From NCBI GenBank assembly GCA_003635185.1, contig PYJA01000025.1, forward strand, positions 1 to 64,000: a DNA stretch of 64,000 nucleotides. The letters are read 5' to 3'. The translations under genes and the position numbers were made by a program. This stretch comes from Candidatus Poribacteria bacterium (GTDB taxonomy: Bacteria; Poribacteria; WGA-4E; WGA-3G). Below, in pieces: positions 54,929-63,216 of this stretch (the stretch's first letter is position 1; each line of letters begins with the position of its first letter). The notes under the pieces were generated by a model. The model did no database searches, was not told where the DNA came from, and worked only from the letters and a program-made list of their open reading frames with translations.

Positions 54929-55249
54929 CAGGAAGCGTGTTGCCGCCTGACTCACGTTATTATAACCTAAGTTGTCACCTTGTCCCACAATCTGTCCGAA
55001 GTTTAAATAAATATTTCGGTCCGGGGCGAGGTTAGGAAACCTCGCCAGCAGCAGGTGTACAGCTCTGCTGGTGAGGCGGGGAATCATGGCGAATACCACA
55101 CGGGGAATGCCGGACGCGCATTCATACCGTTGATTTGGCGTATTCGCCCAATGGCATTGGTCCCGTTGATTTCTTCCGAACCTCGCCACTGTCCAGGTAA
55201 TTGTGAATTTCACTATAAACGGTAAAAATTTCTTGGAAGGATAACTCCG
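54929..55249. other. Intergenic region filled by nested palindromic repeats
   Basis: Repeat element 54985-55217 (see repeat entry and findings) occupies most of it. A ribosome site TTGGAAGGA precedes tyrS at the end. No gene. Confidence 0.65.
54985..55217. repeat. Nested GCGAGG palindrome with two inserted core units
   Basis: CACAATCTGTCCGAAGTTTAA, TTCGGTCC and GCGAGG...CCTCGCC begin it. The second GCGAGG-type hairpin is interrupted by a unit starting CGGGGAATC and ending TCCCGTTGATTT, which itself holds a second unit (55098-55136) starting ACACGGGGAATGC and ending ATACCGTTGATTT. Tail CCAGGTAATTGTGAATTTCACTATAA. Confidence 0.7.
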
Positions 55250-56491
55250 ATGTCAAATCTTTTTGAGGCCCTACAAGAGCGGGGTTTCGTTCAACAGTGT
55301 ACGAATGCAGAGCAGCTTTCCCGTTTACTCTCTGAAAATCAAATAACATATTATGTTGGTTTCGATCCAACAGCGGACAGTCTCCATGCTGGTAGTCTTG
55401 TGCCAATTATGGCGATGGCACATCTGCAACGCGGCGGACATAAACCGATCGCAATCATCGGCGGCGGCACAACAATGATCGGCGATCCGACTGATAAAAC
55501 AGAGATGCGTTCAATGATCTCTGCACAACAGATAGAAAAAAATGGAGCAAGTATTTTACAACAACTACAGCGTTACCTTGATTTAGGTGACACGGCAGGA
55601 TTTTTTCTGAATAATGCTGAGTGGCTGCTTTCTCTAAATTATATTGAATTTCTACGCGATATCGGGAAGCATTTTCGTGTCAATGAGATGATCAAAGTTG
55701 AAGGGTATCGGCAACGACTTGAACGCGAAATGGGGCTTTCATTCCTTGAGTTTAATTACCAATTGCTGCAAGCGTACGATTATTTGTGTCTTTTCCAAAA
55801 ATACGATTGCGTTCTCCAACTCGGTGGCGATGACCAGTGGGGTAATATCCTTGCTGGAGTCGAGCTGGTGCGTAGGATTGAGGGGAAACGTGTCCACGGC
55901 CTGACCTTTCCACTGCTCACAACAGCCGGTGGCGCAAAAATGGGAAAAACCGCTGACGGTGCAGTTTGGCTTGATTCAGATAAGACATCGCCCTACCAAT
56001 TCTACCAATATTGGATTAACATTGATGACCGAGATGTTGAGCGGTTCTTAGCATTTTTTACCTTCTTACCGATGGATGAGGTGAAACAGCTTGGCAGCTT
56101 GGAACATGATGAAATCCGCGAAGCAAAAACCGTGCTTGCATACCAAGCGACTAAACTGGCACACGGAAAGATTGAGGCAGACAAAGCACAGGAAACATCG
56201 CGCGCCGCATTTGGCGGCGGCGGACTTGATCTTGATGCAATGCCGACTACTACAATCTCTACAGAACGACTTGATTCAGGCATTCCGATAATGGAGTTGT
56301 TTCATGAAGTTGGGTTGACTACTTCAAAAAGTGAAGCGCGCCGACTAATTCAACAGGGAGGTGCTTATGTCAATGAGAAGCAGTATAAGGCTATAGATGT
56401 TATCATTGATGCGGATTTGTTAGAAGAAAATGCTTTGCTTCTGCGTGCAGGTAAAAAACGTTATCATCGTGTTGTGCTTGAAGAAGCGTAG
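55250..56491 (+). CDS. tyrS: Tyrosyl-tRNA synthetase
   Basis: 413 aa, TTGGAAGGATAACTCCG before the ATG. HIGH-like HAGS at 46-49, KMGKT (K230) as the KMSKS loop, GGDDQWGN and the Tyr-binding DPTADSLH. C-terminal S4 domain (about 345-413). It charges tRNA-Tyr in the cytoplasm. Length and architecture are normal. Two genes downstream are the DAHP synthase of aromatic amino-acid synthesis, a loose metabolic link. Confidence 0.96.
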   Translation: MSNLFEALQERGFVQQCTNAEQLSRLLSENQITYYVGFDPTADSLHAGSLVPIMAMAHLQRGGHKPIAIIGGGTTMIGDPTDKTEMRSMISAQQIEKNGASILQQLQRYLDLGDTAGFFLNNAEWLLSLNYIEFLRDIGKHFRVNEMIKVEGYRQRLEREMGLSFLEFNYQLLQAYDYLCLFQKYDCVLQLGGDDQWGNILAGVELVRRIEGKRVHGLTFPLLTTAGGAKMGKTADGAVWLDSDKTSPYQFYQYWINIDDRDVERFLAFFTFLPMDEVKQLGSLEHDEIREAKTVLAYQATKLAHGKIEADKAQETSRAAFGGGGLDLDAMPTTTISTERLDSGIPIMELFHEVGLTTSKSEARRLIQQGGAYVNEKQYKAIDVIIDADLLEENALLLRAGKKRYHRVVLEEA

Positions 56492-56499
56492 GATAAATA

Positions 56500-56662
56500 G
56501 ACACTTTCAGTCGACTGCTGGCGAGGTGGGGAATGCCAACAGGCATTCATACCGTTGATTTCTTCCTAACCTCGCGGGTGCAGAATATCCAATTCAGCCG
56601 ACTGCTGGCGAGGCGGGGAATGCCAACAGGCATTCATACCGTTGATTTCTTCCGAACCTCGC
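56500..56662. repeat. Two tandem GCGAGG palindromes, each carrying a core unit
   Basis: First: CTGCTGGCGAGG (56515-56526), core unit 56527-56561, TCTTCCTAACCTCGC. Second: GCGAGG (56608-56613), core unit 56614-56648, CTTCCGAACCTCGC. Separated by GGGTGCAGAATATCCAATT. Confidence 0.7.
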
Positions 56663-56663
56663 T

Positions 56664-56877
56664 AACTTTGTTGATTATTTTAGGGGAGGGAGCAGACATC
56701 ATGTTACGGCGTTTCAGAGAACATATCAGAAGAGAAAAAGAAATGATAGCGGAGGCAAGAGCGGAAGTTTACAGAGAAGTTGCAGCGTGGGATCGCAGGC
56801 GAAGAGAGGCTGAAGCGCGGGGTGTGGAATTCAACGAACCACCACCGACCCAAGAAAGCAATCAATCAAAAATATAG
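56664..56877 (+). pseudogene. Truncated duplicate of small membrane protein 57101-57535
   Basis: Matches 57319-57535 almost base for base (a few substitutions and one 12-base loss), but only the last helix and coiled-coil part is present; the first ~70 codons are missing. The open frame upstream (from 56533) translates the palindromic repeat and is not protein. Flanked by GACACTTTCAG(C/T)CG...CTGCTGGCGAGG repeats on both sides. Confidence 0.7.
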
Positions 56878-56985
56878 ACACTTTCAGCCGGCTGCTGGCG
56901 AGGCGGGGAATGCCTAAAGACGAATGCGCGTATGGCATTCGCCATGATTCATACCGTTGATTTCTTCCTAACCTCGCGGGTGCAG
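56877..56985. repeat. GCGAGG palindrome with a longer core unit
   Basis: GCTGGCGAGG, core unit 56904-56963 with an extra GAATGCGCGTATGGCATTC hairpin inside, then CTTCCTAACCTCGC and GGGTGCAGAATATCC. Third copy of the same arrangement in 500 bp. Confidence 0.65.
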
Positions 56986-57050
56986 AATATCCAATTAATT
57001 CTAAAATCTACTATGATCGCAATTTATTGTATAAGTCCTGTTAATCTTTC

Positions 57051-57079
57051 TTGAAATTCAGTCCAAAACATGTTATTTT
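57051..57079 (+). promoter_or_regulatory. Candidate promoter for gene 57101
   Basis: TTGAAA (57051-57056), 17-base spacer, TATTTT (57074-57079). Confidence 0.45.
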
Positions 57080-57100
57080 ATAAACAGAGGCAAAGCGAGG

Positions 57101-57535
57101 ATGAAAAATCTTGAAAAGGAAGACGCTATAGAGGACAAAAACAAACGATCATCAATATTTACCGTCAAAGATGCTGAAAATACTATTTTGTGGTTCAGTT
57201 TCTATGTAGTAATGCTTATCGTTTGTGTCATTTTGCACCAGCGTTTTATTCAAAACTACAAAGTAATTGATTCTCTTTACTTTGTAGTTGATAACATCTC
57301 AAAAATAATAGCAGCATCAACTTTGCTGATTATTTTAGGGGAGGGAGCAGACATCATGTTACGGCGTTTCAGAGAACATATCAGAAGAGAAAAAGAAATG
57401 ATAGCGGAGGCAAGAGCCGAGGCAAAAGCGGAAGTTTACAGAGAAGTTGCAGCGTGGGATCGCAGGCGAAAAGAGGCTGAAGCGCGGGGTGTGGAATTCA
57501 ATGAACCACCACCGACACAAGAAAGCGATCAATGA
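57101..57535 (+). CDS. Small two-helix membrane protein with coiled-coil tail
   Basis: 144 aa. Helices at about 28-48 and 62-82, then a basic/acidic coiled coil (EHIRREKEMIAEARAEAKAEVYREV...) reaching the C-terminus. AGAGG lies 10 bases before the ATG. A truncated copy is immediately upstream (56664-56877). Its fold recalls small membrane-anchored coiled-coil proteins; function unknown. Confidence 0.65.
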   Translation: MKNLEKEDAIEDKNKRSSIFTVKDAENTILWFSFYVVMLIVCVILHQRFIQNYKVIDSLYFVVDNISKIIAASTLLIILGEGADIMLRRFREHIRREKEMIAEARAEAKAEVYREVAAWDRRRKEAEARGVEFNEPPPTQESDQ

Positions 57536-57596
57536 AAAATAGTGTTATGTGTTTGGATTGTTTAAACTGTTTTGTCACAAAAAATACAATTAAAAT

Positions 57597-57626
57597 TTGA
57601 CTTTACCTTATAAAGTGTGTTATCAT
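57597..57626 (+). promoter_or_regulatory. Promoter of the DAHP synthase leader
   Basis: TTGACT (57597-57602), 18-base spacer, TATCAT (57621-57626). Transcript would start near 57633, about 395 bases before the DAHP synthase ATG. Confidence 0.55.
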
Positions 57627-57734
57627 ATTAAAAAGTAGTCTTAATATTTTTTAAACGTTTTGTTCGGAATAACGTTTTATAAGGCAAGAAAGCAGCGAAA
57701 GGTTTACAACCAAAGAAATTTAGGATCTTTTGTG

Positions 57735-57884
57735 ATGCAGAAGTTTGAACACATGGCCACCTCTACAGTACGGATGAGTGGAACACAGTCCGCTCTCACA
57801 TTTTTACGGGACTATTATTTTAGCCTTTGGGTGCTCTTTACGCTCGGGTTGTTCCCGTTTTTGTACTGCGGCGGTAGGTGGTGA
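57735..57884 (+). CDS. Aromatic-rich leader peptide candidate
   Basis: 49 codons from ATG 57735 (AGGA nine bases before it) to TGA. The last 24 residues hold nine aromatics (Tyr x3, Phe x4, Trp x2) ending in Trp just before the stop. It precedes a terminator hairpin and the DAHP synthase gene. Stop-codon region GGTGGTGATA (57877-57886) can pair with TATCACTACC (57927-57936), which overlaps the terminator's 5' arm. A small hydrophobic membrane peptide is the alternative. Confidence 0.45.
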   Translation: MQKFEHMATSTVRMSGTQSALTFLRDYYFSLWVLFTLGLFPFLYCGGRW

Positions 57885-57933
57885 TAGTTTGTAAGCACTC
57901 ATGAAAAAGTTTTAATCAATCTCATATATCACT

Positions 57934-57973
57934 ACCCAGCGTCGATAACAATCCGATGTTGGGTTATTTTTTT
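57934..57973 (+). terminator. Intrinsic terminator-like hairpin before the DAHP synthase gene
   Basis: ACCCAGCGTCG (57934-57944) pairs with CGATGTTGGGT (57954-57964) with two G-U pairs, loop ATAACAATC, then a T-rich run (ATTTTTTT). It lies 56 bases before the DAHP synthase ATG, a normal attenuator position. Confidence 0.6.
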
Positions 57974-58028
57974 AGAAATTATCAACATTGACTTGAAACA
58001 GAGTTATTGTCGGAGGGAATTGATAACC

Positions 58029-59045
58029 ATGGTAATCGTTACCAAAACGGATGCAACACCCGATCAGATTGACGCAATTGTCAAACGGATTGAGAGTGTA
58101 GGGTTGAAAGCACAGATTTCAACTGGCGAACAACGCACCGTCATCGGTGTAATAGGAGATAAAACATTGCTTGGCGATATTCCGATGGAGTCCATGTCGG
58201 GCGTTGAAAGGACAATGGCGATCACTGCCCCATATAAATTGGCAAGCCGTCAGTTTCGTGATGAACCGACTGTTATCTCCACAAACGGGACGAAAATTGG
58301 GGGTCGGAAGTTAGCGGTTATGGCGGGTCCTTGTGCAGTTGAAAGTACTGAACAGATTGTAACCATAGCGAAACACGTGAAAAAAGCAGGAGCCGGTTTT
58401 ATTAGAGGTGGCGCGTTTAAGCCTCGCACAGGTCCGTATAGTTTCCAAGGCTTCGGAGAAGATGCCCTGAAAATGCTCGCCGCAGCTAAAGACGAAACAG
58501 GCTTGGGTATCGTTACAGAAGTGATGACGCCCGATGAAGTTGAACTTGTCGGAGAACATACGGACATATTTCAACTCGGCACGCGGAACATGACAAACTT
58601 CTATCTGTTGCGTGAAGTGGGGCGAGCACGCAAACCTGTTATTCTGAAACGTGGTATGGCTTCGACAATTGAGGAATGGCTGCTTGCGGCGGAGTACATA
58701 CTTTCTGAAGGGAATCCTGATGTCATTCTATGTGAGCGAGGTATCCGTACTTTTGAAACCCACACACGCAACACACTGGATCTCAACGCAGTTCCTGTTG
58801 TTCACCAATTAAGCCATTTGCCTGTCGTCGTTGATCCAAGCCATGGAACCGGTATCCGCAGTTTGGTGTGCGATATGACGAAAGCATCCGTTGCCGCAGG
58901 TGCAGATGGGTTGTTATTGGAAGTTCACCATGACCCAGATAATTCTATGACAGGTGATGGTGCACAGTCTCTGTTTCCCGATCAGTTTGAGACACTCATG
59001 CAAGAACTAAAACCGATTGCAATCGCTGTCGGACGTGAAATATAA
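58029..59045 (+). CDS. 3-deoxy-7-phosphoheptulonate (DAHP) synthase, type Ib with N-terminal regulatory domain
   Basis: 338 aa from ATG 58029, with GGAGGG 11 bases upstream; the longer frame starts in the leader. Residues 1-~70 form the ferredoxin/ACT-like regulatory domain ([20 protein letters not shown]), then the TIM barrel with [22 protein letters not shown] and CERG...TFE and VDPSHGTG, metal/substrate residues of type Ib enzymes. The length equals the well-known Thermotoga-type enzyme. It catalyses the first step of the shikimate pathway, PEP plus erythrose-4-phosphate. The N-terminal domain usually gives feedback by Tyr/Phe. Confidence 0.92.
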   Translation: MVIVTKTDATPDQIDAIVKRIESVGLKAQISTGEQRTVIGVIGDKTLLGDIPMESMSGVERTMAITAPYKLASRQFRDEPTVISTNGTKIGGRKLAVMAGPCAVESTEQIVTIAKHVKKAGAGFIRGGAFKPRTGPYSFQGFGEDALKMLAAAKDETGLGIVTEVMTPDEVELVGEHTDIFQLGTRNMTNFYLLREVGRARKPVILKRGMASTIEEWLLAAEYILSEGNPDVILCERGIRTFETHTRNTLDLNAVPVVHQLSHLPVVVDPSHGTGIRSLVCDMTKASVAAGADGLLLEVHHDPDNSMTGDGAQSLFPDQFETLMQELKPIAIAVGREI

Positions 59046-59126
59046 GTGACAAAATGAATTCTAACTTAACTCCATTATGAAGTGATTTAACTTACAATGA
59101 TGGGTGCCTTTTTGGAGGAAATAACC

Positions 59127-60680
59127 GTGGACGATTTTGAAACTAATCAGGAAAAGGTTTATATTTTTGATACGACACTCCGAGATGCGGAGCAAACTCC
59201 CGGAGCCGCTCTCGGCATTCAAGAAAAATTGGAGATTGCCAAACACCTCGCGAAATTAAATGTTGATGTCATTGAAGCTGGTTTTCCAATTTCGTCACCG
59301 GGTGATTTTGATGCTGTTCAACGTATAGCTAATGAGGTAGAGGGACCTGAAATTTGCGCACTTTCCCGCGTTGTTGAAAAGGATATAACGGCGGCGTGGA
59401 AAGCGATTCAGGATGCGCCCCGCGCACGTATCCATACATTTGTTGGTACATCAACTATCCACATGGAACGCATCACCCGCACAACGCCAGAGAGAACCCT
59501 TGAAATGGCGGTAGATGCGGTTGCTTATGCGAAGAGTTTGTGTGGGGATCACCCCGATGCAACCGTTGAATTTTCTCCGATGGATGCAGGCAGAACGGAA
59601 TTGGCATATCTGTACGAGGTGGTTGAAGCTACAATCGCTGCAGGGGCAAATGTTGTCAATATCCCTGAAACTGTCGGATGGACAGTGCCCGCTGAATTTG
59701 GCAGTCTTATCGCAGGCATCAAGGAAAATGTCCCAAATATTGATGATGCTGTCATAAGTGTTCACTGCCATAACGATTTAGGGTTGGCAGTCGCAAACAG
59801 TCTTGTAGCAATTGAGCAAGGCGCACGACAGGTGGAGTGCACTATTAACGGACTTGGTGAACGGGCTGGGAATACCTCTCTTGAAGAGGTCGTCATGGCG
59901 ATACGCACCCGACGCGATTACTTTAAAACGTATTACACCGATATTAACGCCAAAGAGATCGTTCCTATCAGCAGACGTGTAAGTCGCACGATGGGTATTC
60001 CGGTGCAACCGAATAAAGCGATTGTTGGCGAAAACGCTTTTGCACACAGTTCAGGAATCCACCAAGATGGGATTATTAAGTCGCGTGTAACCTTTGAAAT
60101 CATTGACCCGAAAGAAATCGGTTGGCAAACGAGCCAAATAATTCTCAGTCCACGTTCTGGGCGGAACGCCTTGAAACATCGCCTGAGTGAACTCGGATAT
60201 GAATTGGATTCAGAGCAGTTAGAGAAGGTTTATGAAAGATTCCTTCGCGTTGCAGATAAGAAAAAAGCTGTTCATGATGCTGACCTTGAGGCAATCATGA
60301 GCGACGAAATTCGTACCGTGCCAGCTACCTTTGAACTTGACTACATTCAAGTTGTCAGTGGGACGAAGATTTCACCAACAACCACCGTCGGTATCCGCAC
60401 AGAGGAAGGAATAGTTGAGAATGCCTCCACAGGCGATGGTCCTGTTGACGCAGCTTTTAAGGCAATTAACCAAATTGTCAAAATCAAACTGAACTTAATT
60501 GATTATCAGATACGTTCGGTAACGGAAGGTGAAGATGCCATCGGTGAAGTTACGCTGAAGGTACAGGACAATGGACATATCATCACAGGACACGGTGCGA
60601 GTACGGATATTATTGAGGCAAGTGCCAAGGCGTATATTCATGCTGTAAATAAACTTATCCAACTCCGTTCAGAGGGATAG
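59127..60680 (+). CDS. leuA: 2-isopropylmalate synthase
   Basis: 517 aa from GTG 59127 with GGAGG at 59113-59117; ATG at 59097 would put that site inside. N-terminal TIM barrel: [14 protein letters not shown] and D for metal and substrate, [10 protein letters not shown] (HxH metal site), [10 protein letters not shown]-terminal regulatory domain (about 380-517) of LeuA type (leucine feedback). First step of leucine synthesis from 2-ketoisovalerate and acetyl-CoA. Neighbour of the DAHP synthase gene, so two amino-acid branch-point enzymes lie together. Confidence 0.93.
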   Translation: MDDFETNQEKVYIFDTTLRDAEQTPGAALGIQEKLEIAKHLAKLNVDVIEAGFPISSPGDFDAVQRIANEVEGPEICALSRVVEKDITAAWKAIQDAPRARIHTFVGTSTIHMERITRTTPERTLEMAVDAVAYAKSLCGDHPDATVEFSPMDAGRTELAYLYEVVEATIAAGANVVNIPETVGWTVPAEFGSLIAGIKENVPNIDDAVISVHCHNDLGLAVANSLVAIEQGARQVECTINGLGERAGNTSLEEVVMAIRTRRDYFKTYYTDINAKEIVPISRRVSRTMGIPVQPNKAIVGENAFAHSSGIHQDGIIKSRVTFEIIDPKEIGWQTSQIILSPRSGRNALKHRLSELGYELDSEQLEKVYERFLRVADKKKAVHDADLEAIMSDEIRTVPATFELDYIQVVSGTKISPTTTVGIRTEEGIVENASTGDGPVDAAFKAINQIVKIKLNLIDYQIRSVTEGEDAIGEVTLKVQDNGHIITGHGASTDIIEASAKAYIHAVNKLIQLRSEG

Positions 60681-60766
60681 TGTCAATATAGTGAACTTTC
60701 AAATTATTGGGACACTTTGATAAGATAAACCTGCTTCAGAAACATAATGGACAATAGAAGTTGTCC

Positions 60767-60900
60767 CACAATCTGTCCGAAGATTAATTTATTAATTCGG
60801 TCCTTTTTGGTCCGCATGAAACACGCGTACCCTGCTGCTGGCAAGGTTTCCGAACCTTGCCAAGCCCCGATTTATTTTTTAAATCTTCATGCAGTTTGTG
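60767..60900. repeat. Family C inverted-repeat element
   Basis: CACAATCTG at the left, AGATTAATTTATTAATTCGGTCC, the GGCAAGGTTTCCGAACCTTGCC hairpin, then TTTTTTAAATCTTCAT and CAGTTTGTG at the right. Confidence 0.7.
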
Positions 60901-60972
60901 CACTCAGAGGCACAATCTAACAGATTATGCTACAAAGGTAGCAACTTAGGTTACATTAGTTTCAGATAGCTG

Positions 60973-62427
60973 CTACTCTCCAGAATAGAGTTTTCCGAAA
61001 TAGGGGCGGAACCCAGCAGGCCCAGGATATCCATCCCAATAATTAGGATTTTCAGGAAACGCATCCTCTCCGCCACTTCGGAGCCATGCGATGAGTGCGG
61101 GGTCGGTACCGCGACGTTCTATTTCATCAACAGCAGCTGCATGCAATTTTGCAACGATATCCTGATGTTGATCCTGAACATATTCTAACTCACCGAGTTT
61201 GACAAGTTTGGAATTTTCAGGTTTAGTGGCAACTTCTAAACTCCACTCTTGGTCGAAAGCGGTGAAAAGGACGAATTTTTCCTTATTTGATGCTTGCTTC
61301 CATCTTTCAACGCTTCCACCTGATAGTGCCAGTTCTCTTTCCCCCGATTTTCCTTCGCGAGCAGGGGTTAGAAAGTCGTGTCCGACAATGCCTTCGGGAT
61401 AATCTTCGCCAAGAATACTCAAAATAGTCGGGAAAAAATCCTGTGGTTGAACGATAACGTTACTACGGCCTGAATCCCCTTCTGGTAGATGGACAAATAG
61501 CGGAACATGCCCCTCCTGTTCACGCACAGGCTGCCCTTTGCCAAACGAACCGCGTTCACCGACGTTTGTGCCGTGATCTCCCGTTAAAATGACAGCAGTA
61601 TTCTTGTCAAGCCCTGTGGATTCCAGCGCGTCTAAGAATTGCCCGAAGCAGTGATCCATCCATGTCAACTTTGCAGAATATTGTGCCTTGACATGTTGTC
61701 TTGCCTCATCAGAGAGGCTCGGTTTATTCCTACCGCCGAGACTGCGTGGGTCAATGTTGCCATCATAGCCTGGGCGTTTGTCATATTTTTTCATGAATTC
61801 AGGCGGTGCATCCCAAGGTTCGTGTGGATCGAAGCAGTCTACCCAGAGGAAAAAATTCTCTCGTTTTGCGTTATCTTTGAGGAATTGTGCGGCTGTGTTG
61901 AAAAGTTTAGCACAGTTCCAATCCTCTAATTTTTTACGATTGCGGTTGGCACGCGCATAACTCCGAAGCATATTTGATTGAAACGCCTGATCGTCAAGAC
62001 AATCAAAAAGTTCTTCCTTAACCCAATTGTCGGGCCACGGTACGGTATCCATAATCCAATCACGGTCTACTTCAGCACCACGTACGAATGTCCATGCATG
62101 AAAGGGCCAATCGAAGTTATGTCCACCATTGACGAGATGGGGTGTGTCGTGAATCAATTGTGTGGCGTAACCACGTTGTGCAAGCGTCCACGGTAGCGTT
62201 TGGCGTTCATGTCGCAACGGTTTCCACGAATGGAAGGGCGCGCCGTATTGGCTCGTAATAACATCAGTGCGATAGGGAATTGTCGGAAAACTTGCGCAAA
62301 AAGCACGATCATAAGCCCATGCTTTAGAGGCAAATCTATCAATGTTGGGTGTTTCTATCCAATCATTGCCGTTTGCGCCGATGTGGTCGTAGCGTAGGGT
62401 ATCAATAACAATATAAGCGATATTCAT
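60973..62427 (-). CDS. Sulfatase-superfamily hydrolase lacking the formylglycine Cys
   Basis: 484 aa. Alkaline-phosphatase fold with IDTLRYDH near the N-terminus and TGDHGTNVGER near 280 as metal sites. Where sulfatases have C/S-x-P-x-R, this reads T49-I-P51-Y-R53, so a formylglycine cannot form. Thr is the nucleophile of several other members of the superfamily, for example phosphodiesterases. No signal peptide. ACGGAGAAC before the ATG. Third gene of a unit with two PhyH dioxygenases upstream on the strand. Confidence 0.85.
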   Translation of the reverse strand: MNIAYIVIDTLRYDHIGANGNDWIETPNIDRFASKAWAYDRAFCASFPTIPYRTDVITSQYGAPFHSWKPLRHERQTLPWTLAQRGYATQLIHDTPHLVNGGHNFDWPFHAWTFVRGAEVDRDWIMDTVPWPDNWVKEELFDCLDDQAFQSNMLRSYARANRNRKKLEDWNCAKLFNTAAQFLKDNAKRENFFLWVDCFDPHEPWDAPPEFMKKYDKRPGYDGNIDPRSLGGRNKPSLSDEARQHVKAQYSAKLTWMDHCFGQFLDALESTGLDKNTAVILTGDHGTNVGERGSFGKGQPVREQEGHVPLFVHLPEGDSGRSNVIVQPQDFFPTILSILGEDYPEGIVGHDFLTPAREGKSGERELALSGGSVERWKQASNKEKFVLFTAFDQEWSLEVATKPENSKLVKLGELEYVQDQHQDIVAKLHAAAVDEIERRGTDPALIAWLRSGGEDAFPENPNYWDGYPGPAGFRPYFGKLYSGE

Positions 62428-62466
62428 ATAAGTTCTCCGTTAGTTGCGGCACAAGGATTGTGCCTA

Positions 62467-63213
62467 CTACCATTTTGGAATTGCGCCGAGCAATAACTTT
62501 TGTTGCGGTGTGCCTTCTTCGCGAAGTTTGGTTACGCGCGGTCCGTTGAACGGTTCACGGGATTTCATCCAAGCATTCTGATAACACATAAGACAGACGC
62601 GTCGGCGCTGTGAAGAGGTGTTTGCGGCACCGCGATGCCATGTCCACCCATCAAACATAACTGCTTGTCCCGGGGAAACTAATACACGTTTTTCGTCGGG
62701 CAGTTGAACTGGGCTTGACGGTGGACGGAACGGTGCTCTATGGCTGCCGGGCTGTACAACAGTTGGTCCTGCTTCATCGGTGACTTCGTCAAGGTAGTAT
62801 CCGCAATTTATCTGCGCGGGAAGACTTCCATAGGGTGTTCCGAATGGGTCAACCGGCCAAGGACCATCCCGATGCCAGTTTTGGTCGGGTGTTCCGGGTT
62901 CGGTGATGCGGGCAGTTGCACTGTGAAGTTGCACACACGTTCCCAATATCGCCTCCATCCGTTTCATCACAGGCGGATTGTCAAGCAAAAATGCAAACCT
63001 ATCGTCCTCTTCAAGCAGTTCACCGATGAATTGACTTTTGTTGTGTCTTTCGTAGCTTTCATCAAGTGCATTACGCAACGACTCAATTTGTTCAGGAGTT
63101 GCAGCATCATTGACAATAAGGTAACCCCATTTCAAAAAGAAATTGACCTCTTGTTGCAATTGGTGGTCAAGTTCTACGTTAAGCGTTGGTGGTACTACAG
63201 GTCCTTCAGCCAT
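62467..63213 (-). CDS. Phytanoyl-CoA dioxygenase (PhyH) family protein
   Basis: 248 aa. Fe(II)/2-oxoglutarate oxygenase with the iron triad H-x-D in NWHRDGPW and distal His in WTWHRGAANTS, followed by the Arg that binds 2-oxoglutarate (RRRVCL). AAAGGAGGAATAAACA before the ATG lies at the end of the preceding gene, only 3 bases beyond its stop, so translation is coupled. Substrate unknown. Poribacterial genomes are rich in PhyH genes. Confidence 0.9.
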   Translation of the reverse strand: MAEGPVVPPTLNVELDHQLQQEVNFFLKWGYLIVNDAATPEQIESLRNALDESYERHNKSQFIGELLEEDDRFAFLLDNPPVMKRMEAILGTCVQLHSATARITEPGTPDQNWHRDGPWPVDPFGTPYGSLPAQINCGYYLDEVTDEAGPTVVQPGSHRAPFRPPSSPVQLPDEKRVLVSPGQAVMFDGWTWHRGAANTSSQRRRVCLMCYQNAWMKSREPFNGPRVTKLREEGTPQQKLLLGAIPKW

Positions 63214-63216
63214 TGT

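Larger units (their letters stand above)
56492..57100. other. Intergenic repeat/pseudogene cluster
   Basis: Holds the two palindromic repeat groups, the truncated gene copy (56664-56877) and a promoter at 57051-57079. No intact gene. Confidence 0.6.
57536..58028. other. Leader region of the DAHP synthase gene
   Basis: Promoter 57597-57626, an aromatic-rich 49-codon ORF (57735-57884) and an intrinsic terminator-like hairpin (57934-57973), then the Shine-Dalgarno GGAGGG (58012-58017). See findings. Confidence 0.55.

Noticed and set aside
56533-56663. N-terminal part of the 114-codon frame upstream of the truncated gene copy
   Set aside because: It translates the palindromic repeat twice (MPTGIHTVDFF units); not protein sequence.
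56500-56985. CRISPR array
   Set aside because: Repeats are palindromic, differ in length, and are spaced by gene fragments, not by unique spacers of constant length; no cas genes nearby.
57660-57734. Longer TTG start for the leader ORF before the DAHP synthase gene
   Set aside because: No ribosome site before the TTG; ATG 57735 has AGGA at a usual distance.
57536-58028. T-box riboswitch upstream of the DAHP synthase gene
   Set aside because: The conserved T-box sequence and specifier-loop features are not visible; the leader-peptide attenuator model fits better.
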